From NCBI RefSeq assembly GCF_004768465.1, contig NZ_SRMF01000011.1, positions 31,575 through 95,574 of the forward strand: a stretch of 64,000 nt of DNA. The letters run 5' to 3'. The notes beneath the pieces were generated by a model. That model did no database searches. It saw only the letters and a program-made list of their open reading frames with translations, and was not told where the DNA came from. Made by a program: the position numbers and the translations under genes. The DNA comes from Natronospirillum operosum (lineage in GTDB: Bacteria; Pseudomonadota; Gammaproteobacteria; Pseudomonadales; Natronospirillaceae). Positions 1-9,162 of this stretch are shown here, piece by piece. Each line of letters starts with the position of its first letter. Position 1 is the stretch's first letter.

Positions 1-1013
1 CCGCCGTGGAGATGCGCGATTTCCCGCAGTACCGGGGCATCCCGCTGGCCGTGGGCGGTTCGGCTGACGGCCGCGGTGTGATCGCCACCTGCAACTATGA
101 AGCCCGGGCCTATGGTGTTCACTCTGCCATGTCCAGTGCGCGCGCACTGCGTCTGTGTCCGCATCTGACGCTGGTGCGCGGTCGCATGGACGTCTACAAG
201 ACGGTGTCCCGGCAGATCTTTGATATCTATCGCCGTTATACCGACCTGATCGAGCCGCTGTCGCTGGATGAAGCCTTTATGGATGTCAGTCACAGCACAG
301 CCTGCCAGGGCAGCGCCACCCGCATGGCGGAAGCCATTCGGGCTCAGGTACTGGCCGAGGTCGGCCTGACCGTTTCCATTGGCGTGGCGTCCAACAAGTT
401 TCTCGCCAAGATAGCCAGTGACTGGAACAAGCCCGACGGGCTGAAGGTGATCCTGCCGCAGGAGGTGGAAGCCTTTGTACATGACCTGCCGGTCAGCAAG
501 CTGCACGGGGTGGGCAAGCGAACGGCGGAGAAACTCCATGCTCAGGGGCTGTTCACCTGCGGTGATATCCGCAAGCTCAGCCTGCAGACCATGTTGGAAC
601 GCTTTGGCAGCTTTGGTCAGCGTTTGCATGAACTGGCTCACGGGCGCGATGAGCGACCGGTCAAGGTCAGCCGGGAGCGCAAGTCGATCAGCACCGAGCA
701 TACCTACCGGGAAGATCTGCCTGACCTGGCCGCCTGTCAGGACCGGTTGCCGGAACTGATCGAGGACCTCACGGCACGCTATGCCCGGCTGCAGGGCTAC
801 CGTATCCAGGGCGCTCTGGTGAAGGTGAAGTTTGCCGATTTCACCCAGACCACGGTGGAGCACAGCCACCCGAAGCCGGATGATGCCCTGTTCGAGCAAT
901 TGCTGCAGGAAGGCTGGGCCCGCCGCGCCATGCCGGTGCGCCTGCTCGGCGTGGGGTATCGGCTGCAACAGCCGGGGGAAGGCGCACCGACGCAGTTGAA
1001 GCTGTTCGAATAG
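1..1013 (+). CDS. dinB: DNA polymerase IV (Y-family translesion polymerase), 5' truncated
   Basis: Error-prone translesion DNA polymerase acting at stalled forks. The reading frame is open at the left edge (first whole codon at base 3), so about a dozen N-terminal residues with the first catalytic aspartate lie outside the window. Visible are the Y-family palm motif SLDEAF, the helix-hairpin-helix region around GVGKRTAEKL and the little-finger domain. The extreme C-terminus reads QLKLFE, a good match to the QLxLF beta-clamp binding motif, so the 3' end is intact. It is followed at once by a heptamer repeat array rather than an obvious terminator. Confidence 0.95.
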   Translation, partial: AVEMRDFPQYRGIPLAVGGSADGRGVIATCNYEARAYGVHSAMSSARALRLCPHLTLVRGRMDVYKTVSRQIFDIYRRYTDLIEPLSLDEAFMDVSHSTACQGSATRMAEAIRAQVLAEVGLTVSIGVASNKFLAKIASDWNKPDGLKVILPQEVEAFVHDLPVSKLHGVGKRTAEKLHAQGLFTCGDIRKLSLQTMLERFGSFGQRLHELAHGRDERPVKVSRERKSISTEHTYREDLPDLAACQDRLPELIEDLTARYARLQGYRIQGALVKVKFADFTQTTVEHSHPKPDDALFEQLLQEGWARRAMPVRLLGVGYRLQQPGEGAPTQLKLFE

Positions 1014-1019
1014 ATTTTA

Positions 1020-1075
1020 GTCGACGGTCGACTGTCGACTGTGGACTGTCGACTGTGGACTGTGGACTGTGGACC
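1020..1075. repeat. Tandem array of eight 7-bp units (GTSGACT)
   Basis: Eight back-to-back heptamers read GTCGACG, GTCGACT, GTCGACT, GTGGACT, GTCGACT, GTGGACT, GTGGACT, GTGGACC. The array begins seven bases after the dinB stop and runs into the start region of the next gene. The GTCGAC units are palindromic, so the array can fold in several registers. Three degenerate units lie past the far end of the same methyltransferase gene. Confidence 0.85.
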
Positions 1076-1078
1076 GAT

Positions 1079-1813
1079 ATGCTACCCTTTGGCCAAATGC
1101 CAAACTCGGTCAGCGCAGTGACCCATTCCGCCGCCACGCTTCATTCTCCGGCCCCCGACGCCTGCACGCTCTGCGGTTCGCAGCGGCTGTCGCTGTATCA
1201 TCAGGACAGCCGGCGCATCTACTGGGTGTGTGAGACATGCAGCCTGGTACAGGTGCCGAAGCCATTCTGGCTGTCTGCAGCGGCAGAAAAAAAAGAATAT
1301 GACCAGCATGACAATCGCCCTGATGACCCGGGTTACCGGCGCTTCCTGTCACGTACACTGAACCCGGTCCGTGAACGGGTTGCGCCGCCGGCCAGCGGTC
1401 TTGATTTTGGCTGTGGTCCCGGCCCGGCCCTGGCCCGTATGTTCGAGGAAGCGGGCTATGACATGGCCCTGTACGACCTGTTTTATTATCCGGACGAGTC
1501 GGTGCTGACTCGGGAGTATGACTTTATTACCGCCACCGAGGTGCTGGAACATCTGCATGACCCTGCTGCCTGGCTGCAGCGCCTGTGGCAATGCCTGAAA
1601 CCCGGTGGGGTGCTGGCCGTGCAGACCAAGCGAGTGGTCAGTCAGGCACACTTTGCAGGCTGGCACTATACCCGGGACCCGACCCACGTCATCTTTTTCA
1701 GCATCGCGACGTTGCAGTGGCTCTCCCGGCGCTGGCAGGCCCCGGTTCGCCTGACCCACCCTGATGTGGCGCTGTTCGAAAAACCGCACAAGCAGCAGAT
1801 GGGTGACAAATGA
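1079..1813 (+). CDS. Class I SAM-dependent methyltransferase with N-terminal zinc ribbon
   Basis: Predicted 244-residue methyltransferase of the Methyltransf_23 type. An N-terminal CxxC...CxxC pair (CTLCGS and CETCSL) suggests a zinc ribbon, followed by the SAM-binding glycine motif LDFGCGPGP and the acidic TATEVLEHL segment. A GTG at 1055 would also open the frame but lies inside the heptamer array, so the ATG at 1079, or the one at 1097, is preferred; neither has a strong ribosome binding site. The substrate cannot be told from sequence. The gene is flanked on both sides by heptamer repeats and has no functional tie to dinB or gdhA, so it may be a separately acquired unit. Confidence 0.75.
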   Translation: MLPFGQMPNSVSAVTHSAATLHSPAPDACTLCGSQRLSLYHQDSRRIYWVCETCSLVQVPKPFWLSAAAEKKEYDQHDNRPDDPGYRRFLSRTLNPVRERVAPPASGLDFGCGPGPALARMFEEAGYDMALYDLFYYPDESVLTREYDFITATEVLEHLHDPAAWLQRLWQCLKPGGVLAVQTKRVVSQAHFAGWHYTRDPTHVIFFSIATLQWLSRRWQAPVRLTHPDVALFEKPHKQQMGDK

Positions 1814-1849
1814 CAGTGTACTGAGTGCCCGGTTGCCTGCTTTAATTCT

Positions 1850-1870
1850 GTCGGCCGTCTACTGTCGACT
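1850..1870. repeat. Three degenerate 7-bp repeat units downstream of the methyltransferase gene
   Basis: Units GTCGGCC, GTCTACT and GTCGACT match the family of the array at 1020-1075. They lie between the methyltransferase stop and gdhA, so the repeat family brackets the methyltransferase gene. Confidence 0.6.
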
Positions 1871-1918
1871 TGCACCGCCTCCGATGCCCAAATTCATGGA
1901 GACTCACAGGAATTTCCT

Positions 1919-3271
1919 ATGCCCTATGTTGAAGACACCCTGAATCGCCTGAAGAAAAGCAGCCCGGCCGAGAGCGAATTCTTTCAGGCGGTTGAGGAGG
2001 TACTGGATACCTTGCGACCCTTGCTGAACGACAACCCGCAGTACCAGCGTGAAGGTATCATTCAGCGCATTGTGGAACCGGAACGGCAGATCATGTTCCG
2101 CGTCAGCTGGGTGGACGATGACGGACAGGTTCAGGTCAACAAGGGCTATCGGGTGCAGTTCAACTCGGCCCTTGGACCCTACAAGGGCGGCCTGCGTTTT
2201 CATCCGTCAGTCAATGCCAGCATCATCAAGTTTCTGGGCTTTGAGCAGATTTTCAAGAATGCGCTGACCGGGCTGGCCCTGGGCGGTGGCAAGGGCGGCT
2301 CCGATTTCGATCCGCGCGGGCGCAGTGATCTGGAAATCATGCGTTTCTGCCAGTCCTTCATGAATGAGCTGTGGCGTCATGTCGGTGCCACCACGGATGT
2401 ACCGGCCGGGGATATCGGTGTCGGGGCGCGCGAGATCGGCTATATGTTCGGCCAGTACAAGCGACTGACGACACGGTTTGACGGCGTGCTGACCGGCAAG
2501 GGTCTGCTGTGGGGTGGGTCCGAGGGCAGGGTGGCGGCCACCGGCTATGGCTGCGTCTATTTTGCCGAGAACATGCTGCAGGCCCGGAATGACACGCTGA
2601 AAGGCAAACGTTGTCTGGTCTCCGGGGCCGGCAATGTGGCCATTCATACGGTGGAAAAGCTGTATGATCTGGGCGCCGTGCCAGTCACCGTCACCGATTC
2701 ACGTGGCACGCTGTATCACCAGGATGGCATTGACCTGAAGCTGCTCAAAGAGCTGAAGATAGAGCGTCGGGTCAGCCTCAAGTGTTATCTGGATGATCAT
2801 CCGGATGCGGACTATACCCCGGCCGATGAATATCCGGATGACGGTCATGCCGTCTGGCGGTACAAGGCTGAGGCAGCCTTCCCCTGTGCCACCCAGAATG
2901 AACTGACCCGGGCCGATGCCGAAGTGTTGCTGGGCAATGGCTGTGTCTGCCTGGCCGAGGGCGCCAACATGCCCTGCGAGGCGGAGGCAGTGGCGCTGCT
3001 GCAGGATTCGAAAGCAGCCTATGGGCCGGGCAAGGCGGCCAATGCGGGTGGCGTCGCAGTCAGTCAGCTCGAAATGGCGCAGAATGCCAGCATGCAGGCC
3101 TGGCCGCTCGACAAGGTCGATCGGCGTCTGCAGGGCATCATGCGGGATATTCATGATCGGGCCAGCGCGGCGGCTGAGCATTTTGGTTCGCCGGGTGATC
3201 TGGTGGTCGGGGCCAATATTGCCGGTTTCCGACGCGTGGCAGATGCCATGATCGAGCAGGGAGTGCTATGA
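1919..3271 (+). CDS. gdhA: NADP-specific glutamate dehydrogenase
   Basis: Makes glutamate from 2-oxoglutarate and ammonium using NADPH in the cytoplasm. The 450-residue length fits the small hexameric family. The N-terminal catalytic domain has the YKGGLRFHPSVN signature near residue 88 and the catalytic-lysine segment LGGGKGGSDFDP with Lys125. A Rossmann motif GAGNVA follows near residue 235. An AGGA ribosome binding site sits before the ATG. The next gene starts one base after its stop, so the two are probably co-transcribed. Confidence 0.97.
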   Translation: MPYVEDTLNRLKKSSPAESEFFQAVEEVLDTLRPLLNDNPQYQREGIIQRIVEPERQIMFRVSWVDDDGQVQVNKGYRVQFNSALGPYKGGLRFHPSVNASIIKFLGFEQIFKNALTGLALGGGKGGSDFDPRGRSDLEIMRFCQSFMNELWRHVGATTDVPAGDIGVGAREIGYMFGQYKRLTTRFDGVLTGKGLLWGGSEGRVAATGYGCVYFAENMLQARNDTLKGKRCLVSGAGNVAIHTVEKLYDLGAVPVTVTDSRGTLYHQDGIDLKLLKELKIERRVSLKCYLDDHPDADYTPADEYPDDGHAVWRYKAEAAFPCATQNELTRADAEVLLGNGCVCLAEGANMPCEAEAVALLQDSKAAYGPGKAANAGGVAVSQLEMAQNASMQAWPLDKVDRRLQGIMRDIHDRASAAAEHFGSPGDLVVGANIAGFRRVADAMIEQGVL

Positions 3272-3272
3272 G

Positions 3273-3866
3273 GTGAAAAGCTGGCTGCGGGGGCAGGGAC
3301 GCTATGCTGCTCTGATTGCATGGGCCTCTGTGGCTGCACTGGCGCTCAGCCTGTTTCTGCTGTTCCGGCATCGCCTGTCGGCAGATCACCTGAGCCTGTG
3401 GTTCAATGACAACCTGCTGGTGGCCAGTCTTGTCTACACGCTGATTCTGTCACTGCGTGGTCTGTTCCTGATTCCCAGCACACCCTTGCTGTTCATGGGT
3501 ATTGCTGTCTTTCCCCCGGTCTGGGTCTGGTCCCTCAACATGATCGGCATTCTGACCTCATCGGCCATTGTCTATGTCATGGTGCGTGGTTTCGGTTTCG
3601 ACTATCTGGTGCGGGAACGCTACGCAGCGCGGGCACGCCAGCTCAGCCGGTTGATGGAAAAGCATGGGGAGCCGGTGATCATAGGCTGGAGCTTTTTCCC
3701 GGCGGTACCGACCGATGTCATTATCTACTGTGCCGCCACGCTGCGCCTGTCACTGGTGCGCTGTCTGGTGGCGGTGGGTATCGGAGAGGGCATACTGATT
3801 ACCTTCTATGTCGCCGGCGGGAATCAGTTGATGGCTATGCTGGGGATGGGGGGTGTCGCTCAATAA
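3273..3866 (+). CDS. VTT-domain (TVP38/TMEM64, DedA-like) inner-membrane protein
   Basis: A 197-residue polytopic membrane protein. Hydrophobic segments cover roughly residues 12-30, 48-75 and 80-100 plus two C-terminal stretches, with the VTT-like GEGILITFYVAGG segment near the end. The family is implicated in lipid or small-molecule handling in membranes; the exact substrate is unknown. It starts with GTG one base after the gdhA stop. Its last 32 bases overlap the convergent TetR gene, so no terminator separates them. Confidence 0.7.
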   Translation: MKSWLRGQGRYAALIAWASVAALALSLFLLFRHRLSADHLSLWFNDNLLVASLVYTLILSLRGLFLIPSTPLLFMGIAVFPPVWVWSLNMIGILTSSAIVYVMVRGFGFDYLVRERYAARARQLSRLMEKHGEPVIIGWSFFPAVPTDVIIYCAATLRLSLVRCLVAVGIGEGILITFYVAGGNQLMAMLGMGGVAQ

Positions 3867-4533
3867 GCGGGATGCCTGTGCGCAGCCCGGCCAGGGTCAG
3901 ATCCACCAGATGATCCAGCATGCGGTAGCAGCCATCACAGTCGCGTGCATTGAGGTCTTCCGGCCAGTTGTGGCAGTAGATGATGGCTTCGACCGTGGAT
4001 GATTTCAGCAGTGTAGTGATGCCATGCACCATGGACCAGGCGCTGAGGCTGGCGATGGCCGCCTGATAGTCATCCGGCTGCTGTCCCTGCTGCTGCAGAA
4101 AACCCACGATTTCCTCGCGCAGCAGTTCTTCGCCGCGACCGCCGGCGACCATGAATTCTTCAGTCAGCCGCTCCAGATCGGGCACCCAGTTGAAGACCAG
4201 ATTGAACAGAGCCGGGTGGACCGAGGAAAAGGCCAGATAGGCATGGGCCATGGCACGAATGCGCTGTTCGGGCTGGTCAGCGGGAATATCCTTCAGGGCA
4301 TCGGCGAGAAAGCTGTCGAATTGGCTGAGGGCGGCTGATTTGAGGTCCACCAGCAGGGCGGTCTTGTCGGCAAAGTGATTATAGGCTGCCGTCGGCGTGA
4401 CCCCGACGCTGCGGGCCAGACCCCGCAGGCTCAGGCTCTCCAGGCTGTCTTCCTGAAGCTGTTTCATGGCGGCCTTGATCAGGGCCGTTTTCAGGTTGCC
4501 GTGGTGGTACCCGCGTTTGCAGCTAAAGACCAT
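3835..4533 (-). CDS. TetR/AcrR-family transcriptional regulator
   Basis: A 232-residue predicted repressor. The N-terminal helix-turn-helix covers about residues 20-60 (LSLRGLARSVGVTPTAAYNH), followed by the all-helical ligand domain. The ATG at 4533 was chosen over an upstream in-frame start at 4611 because the conserved region YHHGNLKTALI begins just after it. It lies 82 bp after the beta-barrel gene on the same strand, so it is probably the last gene of the RND operon and a candidate autoregulator binding the dyads near 9190. The inducer is unknown. Its 3' end overlaps the convergent VTT gene. Confidence 0.85.
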   Translation of the reverse strand: MVFSCKRGYHHGNLKTALIKAAMKQLQEDSLESLSLRGLARSVGVTPTAAYNHFADKTALLVDLKSAALSQFDSFLADALKDIPADQPEQRIRAMAHAYLAFSSVHPALFNLVFNWVPDLERLTEEFMVAGGRGEELLREEIVGFLQQQGQQPDDYQAAIASLSAWSMVHGITTLLKSSTVEAIIYCHNWPEDLNARDCDGCYRMLDHLVDLTLAGLRTGIPLIERHPPSPA

Positions 4534-4615
4534 CCAGACGCTCTCCGCACCGTTCTCTGTATCAGAGAGCAGTTTAACAGAATAGCGGCGCAACTTCCCT
4601 GTTGCGCCCACCCTC

Positions 4616-5977
4616 TTAGGGCAACCAGCGGACGCGGAAGATTACGGCATCCTGCTGGCGAAACGGGTCCAGCAACTGATCATCATCGGCCACATAGGCC
4701 ACGCCGGTGGCCTCCAGATTCCAGTGATCACTGAGGTCCCATTGGGCGCCCACACGCAGCAGGCCACCCTGGTCCGCACCCAGATGCGCAGCCTGGCCTT
4801 CCAGCGTCAGCCGGTCGCTGAAAGACTGATGGCTGGCGCGCAGTGACTGCGCCCAGTGCCACTCCGACTGGCGCACGTCGGCAGGGCGATCTGGAGTCCA
4901 GGTCAGGGCGGCCTCGCCGGTCAGGGTAAGATTGCGCCAGCCGCTGAAATCGGCTCCCCACATGGCCCGCCACTGGTCGGCCTGCGGCCATGCTGCCACC
5001 GGCTGTTCCGGCACCAGCGGTACATCGGTATGCAGTGCCTGCTCGGTGCGCCAGACCCAGTTGCCGCGGCTGTGCTGCAGGCCAGCGCCCAGAACCCGGT
5101 TGCGGGGCATCTGCAGGCGCAGTTCCGACGGCACGGGCTGCCCACCAATCATCTCGGTGCGCACTTCAACAGGGGCAGGCTGAAAGGCATTGACGTCGGC
5201 AGCAATCAGTTGCAGGTCGGTGCCGGGCCATCGATGCTGCCAGCGCAGGGCCAACCCGGCCGGGTTGTCGGCATCAATGGTCTTCACATCAGCACCGGCA
5301 TTGCGCAGGCCGGTCCAGGGGTCAAAATCGTCACCGGCAGCAGGTTGCCTGTGCGGCTGGTCATTCCAGAACACCACGGCGTCCAGACTGTGCCACTGGG
5401 CCTGCAACGCCGGCACCGGCAGGCGCAGGTCGTCCAGACTGGCCTGGCCGGGCCAGCGTTCGTCCCGCCGGCCCGCCACGTCGATGACATTCAGTGTTTC
5501 GGCCTCACCCCAGGCCAGGGTTTGGTAGCCACCGCGCAACCACAGGTCGCCCCAGGTCCGGGACACATGGGTGTCGCGCAGGCGCCATTGCCAGCGCCGG
5601 GCGTCTTCCTGATCATCCGTGAAGTCGTAACCGGGCCAGTCCAACTGATCACGGGTGTCCGGCAGCCAGTCATGGATCAACGCGCCCGAGGCCTGCAGTC
5701 GCCAGGCGCCAATGCGATGATTGGCCTGCCCGAACAGTTCGGTTTCAAACCGCGTCCAGTCCGCCTGGTCACGGCTGAAGCCGGGGTCCGGGTCGGCCAG
5801 GCCGAAGGCGGCCTGCTGCTGGATCCAGAACCGGTAGCTGATCGAGCTCCCCGGCGTGGACTGCGGTGTCGAGCGCGTGGACACATCGCCGAAGAAATCA
5901 TCCGCCTGCACCGACACTGACAGCAGGGGGGCCAGCAGCAACGGGGTCAGCAGTCGGGGCAGCGTGAGCAGGCTCAT
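4616..5977 (-). CDS. Predicted secreted beta-barrel-like outer-membrane protein of an RND/LolA-like operon
   Basis: A 453-residue protein with a clear Sec signal peptide (cleavage likely after VQA near residue 25). The rest is rich in tryptophan and alternating polar/aromatic stretches, as in outer-membrane beta-barrels, for example WQWRLRDTHVSRTWGDLWLRGG. No named family was firmly recognised; DUF1302-like proteins are a possibility. Its start overlaps the stop of the LolA-like gene (ATGA). With the inner-membrane exporter and periplasmic carrier upstream, the likely role is the outer-membrane end of a lipid or hydrophobic-molecule pathway; this is inference from context. Confidence 0.6.
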   Translation of the reverse strand: MSLLTLPRLLTPLLLAPLLSVSVQADDFFGDVSTRSTPQSTPGSSISYRFWIQQQAAFGLADPDPGFSRDQADWTRFETELFGQANHRIGAWRLQASGALIHDWLPDTRDQLDWPGYDFTDDQEDARRWQWRLRDTHVSRTWGDLWLRGGYQTLAWGEAETLNVIDVAGRRDERWPGQASLDDLRLPVPALQAQWHSLDAVVFWNDQPHRQPAAGDDFDPWTGLRNAGADVKTIDADNPAGLALRWQHRWPGTDLQLIAADVNAFQPAPVEVRTEMIGGQPVPSELRLQMPRNRVLGAGLQHSRGNWVWRTEQALHTDVPLVPEQPVAAWPQADQWRAMWGADFSGWRNLTLTGEAALTWTPDRPADVRQSEWHWAQSLRASHQSFSDRLTLEGQAAHLGADQGGLLRVGAQWDLSDHWNLEATGVAYVADDDQLLDPFRQQDAVIFRVRWLP

Positions 5978-6795
5978 TCCAGCCCCCTTTCCATGGCCCG
6001 GGTGGTGAACAGATCGGCATCACTGTGGCTGTTGTACTCGATGTGACTGATGGACAGCACACTGGAGTGCTCGCGCTCGCCATTACGAGTGGTCACCATC
6101 TGCAGCCGCAGCGGGGTCCAGATGCCGTCGATCTCCGTCAGCTCCGAGGCGCTGAAGTACTTGCTGCGGTCGGAGTCGGCCAGCCAGTACTGACCACGGA
6201 TCAGCACCAGATTGTCCTGTCGTACCCAGATCCGGGCGCGCTCGTAGCCGGTTTCCTCCAGCACCTGGTCGGCATGGTCGGGGTGCGGCACGGCCTCCAG
6301 ATGCCACACCGGGTGATCGTTGACGGTCTGGCTGTCGTCCAGCAACCGGTATTGCCACCAGTCGATCTCCATACCATCCATGTCGGAATAGCTGAAGTCG
6401 CTGCCCATGAAGGCACCGGCCCGGTCACCAGCAGCCACGCGCCGGACCTGGCCCAGCGCCGGCAGGTACAGCCAGGCATCATTGTCGGCTCCGTCATGGT
6501 CATGGCTCAGATAGGACGTGCCTGCCACATCGGCCGGAGAGCGAAAAAACACAATGGACTTGCTGGTGCCCTCGGCTTCCAACTCGTACATCACCAGGTC
6601 GCGCACGCGCTCACGTTCGCGGCGGTCGATCAGGATCAACTGTGCCTCGGCATGTGACGAGTCACCGGTATAGCGATTGTCCACCTGCGTCATGATGTCG
6701 CGGGCTTCGGGCGTTTCAGCCTGTGCCGACAGCACTGTGGCCATCAGGGCGGCCAGCAGCAGAACGAGCATGAGTCGGGTTGTGAGAATGATCAT
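5974..6795 (-). CDS. LolA-like outer-membrane lipoprotein-sorting family protein (periplasmic)
   Basis: A 273-residue exported protein with a Sec signal peptide ending AQA near residue 26. The mature part resembles the LolA-like half-barrel fold family often encoded beside MMPL/RND exporters, with segments such as SKSIVFFRSPADVAGTSYL and DAWLYLPALGQVRRV. LolA itself carries lipoproteins across the periplasm, and relatives are thought to carry lipids. It overlaps both neighbours by ATGA junctions, which suggests translational coupling with the exporter and the beta-barrel. It is distinct from housekeeping LolA by length and context. Confidence 0.75.
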   Translation of the reverse strand: MIILTTRLMLVLLLAALMATVLSAQAETPEARDIMTQVDNRYTGDSSHAEAQLILIDRRERERVRDLVMYELEAEGTSKSIVFFRSPADVAGTSYLSHDHDGADNDAWLYLPALGQVRRVAAGDRAGAFMGSDFSYSDMDGMEIDWWQYRLLDDSQTVNDHPVWHLEAVPHPDHADQVLEETGYERARIWVRQDNLVLIRGQYWLADSDRSKYFSASELTEIDGIWTPLRLQMVTTRNGEREHSSVLSISHIEYNSHSDADLFTTRAMERGLE

Positions 6796-9146
6796 GAGAC
6801 CTCCTTGGTCAGGGCGGGGGGAGAATAGGTTGGAGTGTCGGAGCGGTCTGTCGCTGCGCGATCGACCCAGTGCAGGACGGCTGGCAGGAATATCAGGTCG
6901 CCGATCAGGGCCAGGGCCATGATGGTGGCGGCGAACAGACCCACATAGATATAGGGCACGAAGGAGCCGAGCAGCATGACGCTGAAACCGATGATCAGCA
7001 CGATGGAGGTGAAGATCACCGCCCGGCCGGACTCGGTCATGGCCCGCAGAATCGCCGGGTAGGTGCTTTCCCCTGACCGCCGCGCGGTCAGATAGCGGTT
7101 CATGACATGGATGGCGTCATCCACCGCTATACCCATGGTCATGGCACCCACGACCATGGTGCCCAGGTTGAGCGGTATGCCGAGCAGCACCAGCAGCGAG
7201 CCGGTCATGATGATGGGCACCACGCTGGGCACCAGGGCGATCAGCCCGTACTTCACCGAGCGGAACAGCACCATGAAGCTGAGTGCAATGATCAGCAGCG
7301 CGATCATGAAGGAACGGAACATGCCCTCGGCGATGTAGAGGTCCTGCGCGTTGTACATGACCAGGCTGCCGGTCAGTTGCACGGGCAGTTCGGCATGCTG
7401 CTCCTGCAGGTGCCGACTGACGCGCTGCAGAAACTCGCTGGTGGCGCTGGCCGGCATGTTCAGCACCGGCACGCTGAGCCGCAGGTACTGCTCGTCAAAG
7501 TCCTTGATGTCGCTCAGATCTTCTTCCGGGCCGGTATTGTCATACAGAAACAGCAACTGAGCCGCCATCTGGCGGTTGTCCGGCAGTTGGTAGTGTGCCG
7601 GGTCGTCCTCGTTCAGGGCCTGATTGGTGGTACGCAGGAAGTCGACCAGGGTGTTGACATTTCCTGTCTCCGGCTGGGCTTCGAGCCAGGTCTGGAGGTC
7701 GGCAAACTGCTGCAGAAACGCGGGCTCGTGAATGCCGCCTGGTGTGCCGCTGTCCACAATGATGTCGATATTCTGAATACCGTTGTAGGTCTCGTTGAAG
7801 TACAGCAGATCGGAGCGGGTCGGGTTGTCCTGCTTGAAATAGGTGATGAAGTTGGAGTCCACCTCAATGCGCGGCACGATGGCCAGACTGGTGACCAACA
7901 GCCCGCCGCCCAGTGCCAGCAGGCTTCGACGATGGCGCAGCGTGAACCCGGGCACCCAGTGCGTGAAGCGGGCAATGGCGCCTTCGGTCATGATGCGCTC
8001 AGTACGGATCGAAAAGGCGCTGACGTGGCTGAGGAGGGCCGGAAACAGCGTCATGGACAGCAGGAACAGTGTCATGGCACCGACGGCGCCCAGCCAGGCA
8101 AACTCCCGCACCGGCACCAGTTGCGTCACGCTCAGGGCGAGGAAACCGGCGGCCGTGGTCAGGGCCGTATAGAAGGTCGGCGTCCACAGCTTGCGCACCA
8201 TGGCGGCGGCTGCCTCCGGCGGGGCCAGACCCTGAGCCCGCTGATGGAAGAAGGTGACCAGAACATGCACGGACAGCCCGACGCCGATAATGATCAGGGT
8301 CGGGATCAGTGCCGACTCCACCACTGTATGCGGCCAGCCCATCAGGCCCTGAAAGCCGCTGACCAACAGGATGGCGGTACCGATGATGGTCCAGGGCAGC
8401 AGGGTGGCGACAATGGAGCGGAAGCTCAGCCACAGCAGCACAATCATGACCAGTGCCATCAGCGGATTGAGCCAGGCCTGGTCGCGTTTGCTCAGGGTTT
8501 CAAACTGTTCCGTGAACACCGGCTGCCCGCTCAGATGCACCGAGTGCTCGGCGATGCTCAGGGTGTCCGAATCCAGAAAGGTGCGCAGTGCCTGTACCAG
8601 TTCGACCTCCAACTGGCCGCCATTGGATTCGTAGCGGGTGCGGGCCACCACGCGCGTATGCTGCAGGTCCTCGGTGACCAGGGTACCCAGCGCCATGGGC
8701 TGCTGGCGGATGATCGCGCGCGCACGGTCCAGCGCGTCGGTCGACTCCAGACTGGTGATGACGTCGTCGGTGGCCAGCATGCCGCTGCCGGAGTGGGTGT
8801 GCTGATAGCGCGTCAGCGAACGGACCTGAGTCACCTCCGGGCGGCGCTCCAGAAACCGGGTGACCTCCTCGATCAGCGTCAGCGTGTCGGGGTGGAAGAC
8901 GTCCTGCTGATGCGCCGGCACGCGGACACTGACAGACAGATACTCCGGGTCTCCGAACAGATCGATCAGGTTGTTGTAGGCCACCAGATTGGGGTCACCC
9001 TCGAGGAAAAACAGTTCATTGGAATTGTCGTAGTAGAGTTGGCTGATGGGCCAGAAAGCCAGACCACAGAGCAGGATGACCCCGCCAATGATGGCATGGC
9101 GCAGGCGCAGCACCCACTCCGACCAGCTTCGTATAAAGTCTTGCAT
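6792..9146 (-). CDS. RND-superfamily (MMPL-type) inner-membrane exporter
   Basis: A 784-residue transporter with the two-fold RND repeat: a first membrane helix near residues 17-35, a large periplasmic loop to about 215, a bundle of five helices, then a second helix-plus-loop unit starting near residue 405 and a final bundle. The length and single-polypeptide plan fit the MMPL/hopanoid-exporter-like group rather than tripartite AcrB pumps (about 1,050 residues). No adaptor protein is encoded nearby; a LolA-like protein and a beta-barrel follow with overlapping starts. Clustered dyads lie 17-74 bp in front of the ATG. Confidence 0.88.
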   Translation of the reverse strand: MQDFIRSWSEWVLRLRHAIIGGVILLCGLAFWPISQLYYDNSNELFFLEGDPNLVAYNNLIDLFGDPEYLSVSVRVPAHQQDVFHPDTLTLIEEVTRFLERRPEVTQVRSLTRYQHTHSGSGMLATDDVITSLESTDALDRARAIIRQQPMALGTLVTEDLQHTRVVARTRYESNGGQLEVELVQALRTFLDSDTLSIAEHSVHLSGQPVFTEQFETLSKRDQAWLNPLMALVMIVLLWLSFRSIVATLLPWTIIGTAILLVSGFQGLMGWPHTVVESALIPTLIIIGVGLSVHVLVTFFHQRAQGLAPPEAAAAMVRKLWTPTFYTALTTAAGFLALSVTQLVPVREFAWLGAVGAMTLFLLSMTLFPALLSHVSAFSIRTERIMTEGAIARFTHWVPGFTLRHRRSLLALGGGLLVTSLAIVPRIEVDSNFITYFKQDNPTRSDLLYFNETYNGIQNIDIIVDSGTPGGIHEPAFLQQFADLQTWLEAQPETGNVNTLVDFLRTTNQALNEDDPAHYQLPDNRQMAAQLLFLYDNTGPEEDLSDIKDFDEQYLRLSVPVLNMPASATSEFLQRVSRHLQEQHAELPVQLTGSLVMYNAQDLYIAEGMFRSFMIALLIIALSFMVLFRSVKYGLIALVPSVVPIIMTGSLLVLLGIPLNLGTMVVGAMTMGIAVDDAIHVMNRYLTARRSGESTYPAILRAMTESGRAVIFTSIVLIIGFSVMLLGSFVPYIYVGLFAATIMALALIGDLIFLPAVLHWVDRAATDRSDTPTYSPPALTKEVS

Positions 9147-9162
9147 GATTTCTCCCTGTCGA

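Noticed and set aside
1020..1075. CRISPR-like array
   Set aside because: Units are 7 bp with no spacers, and no cas genes are present.
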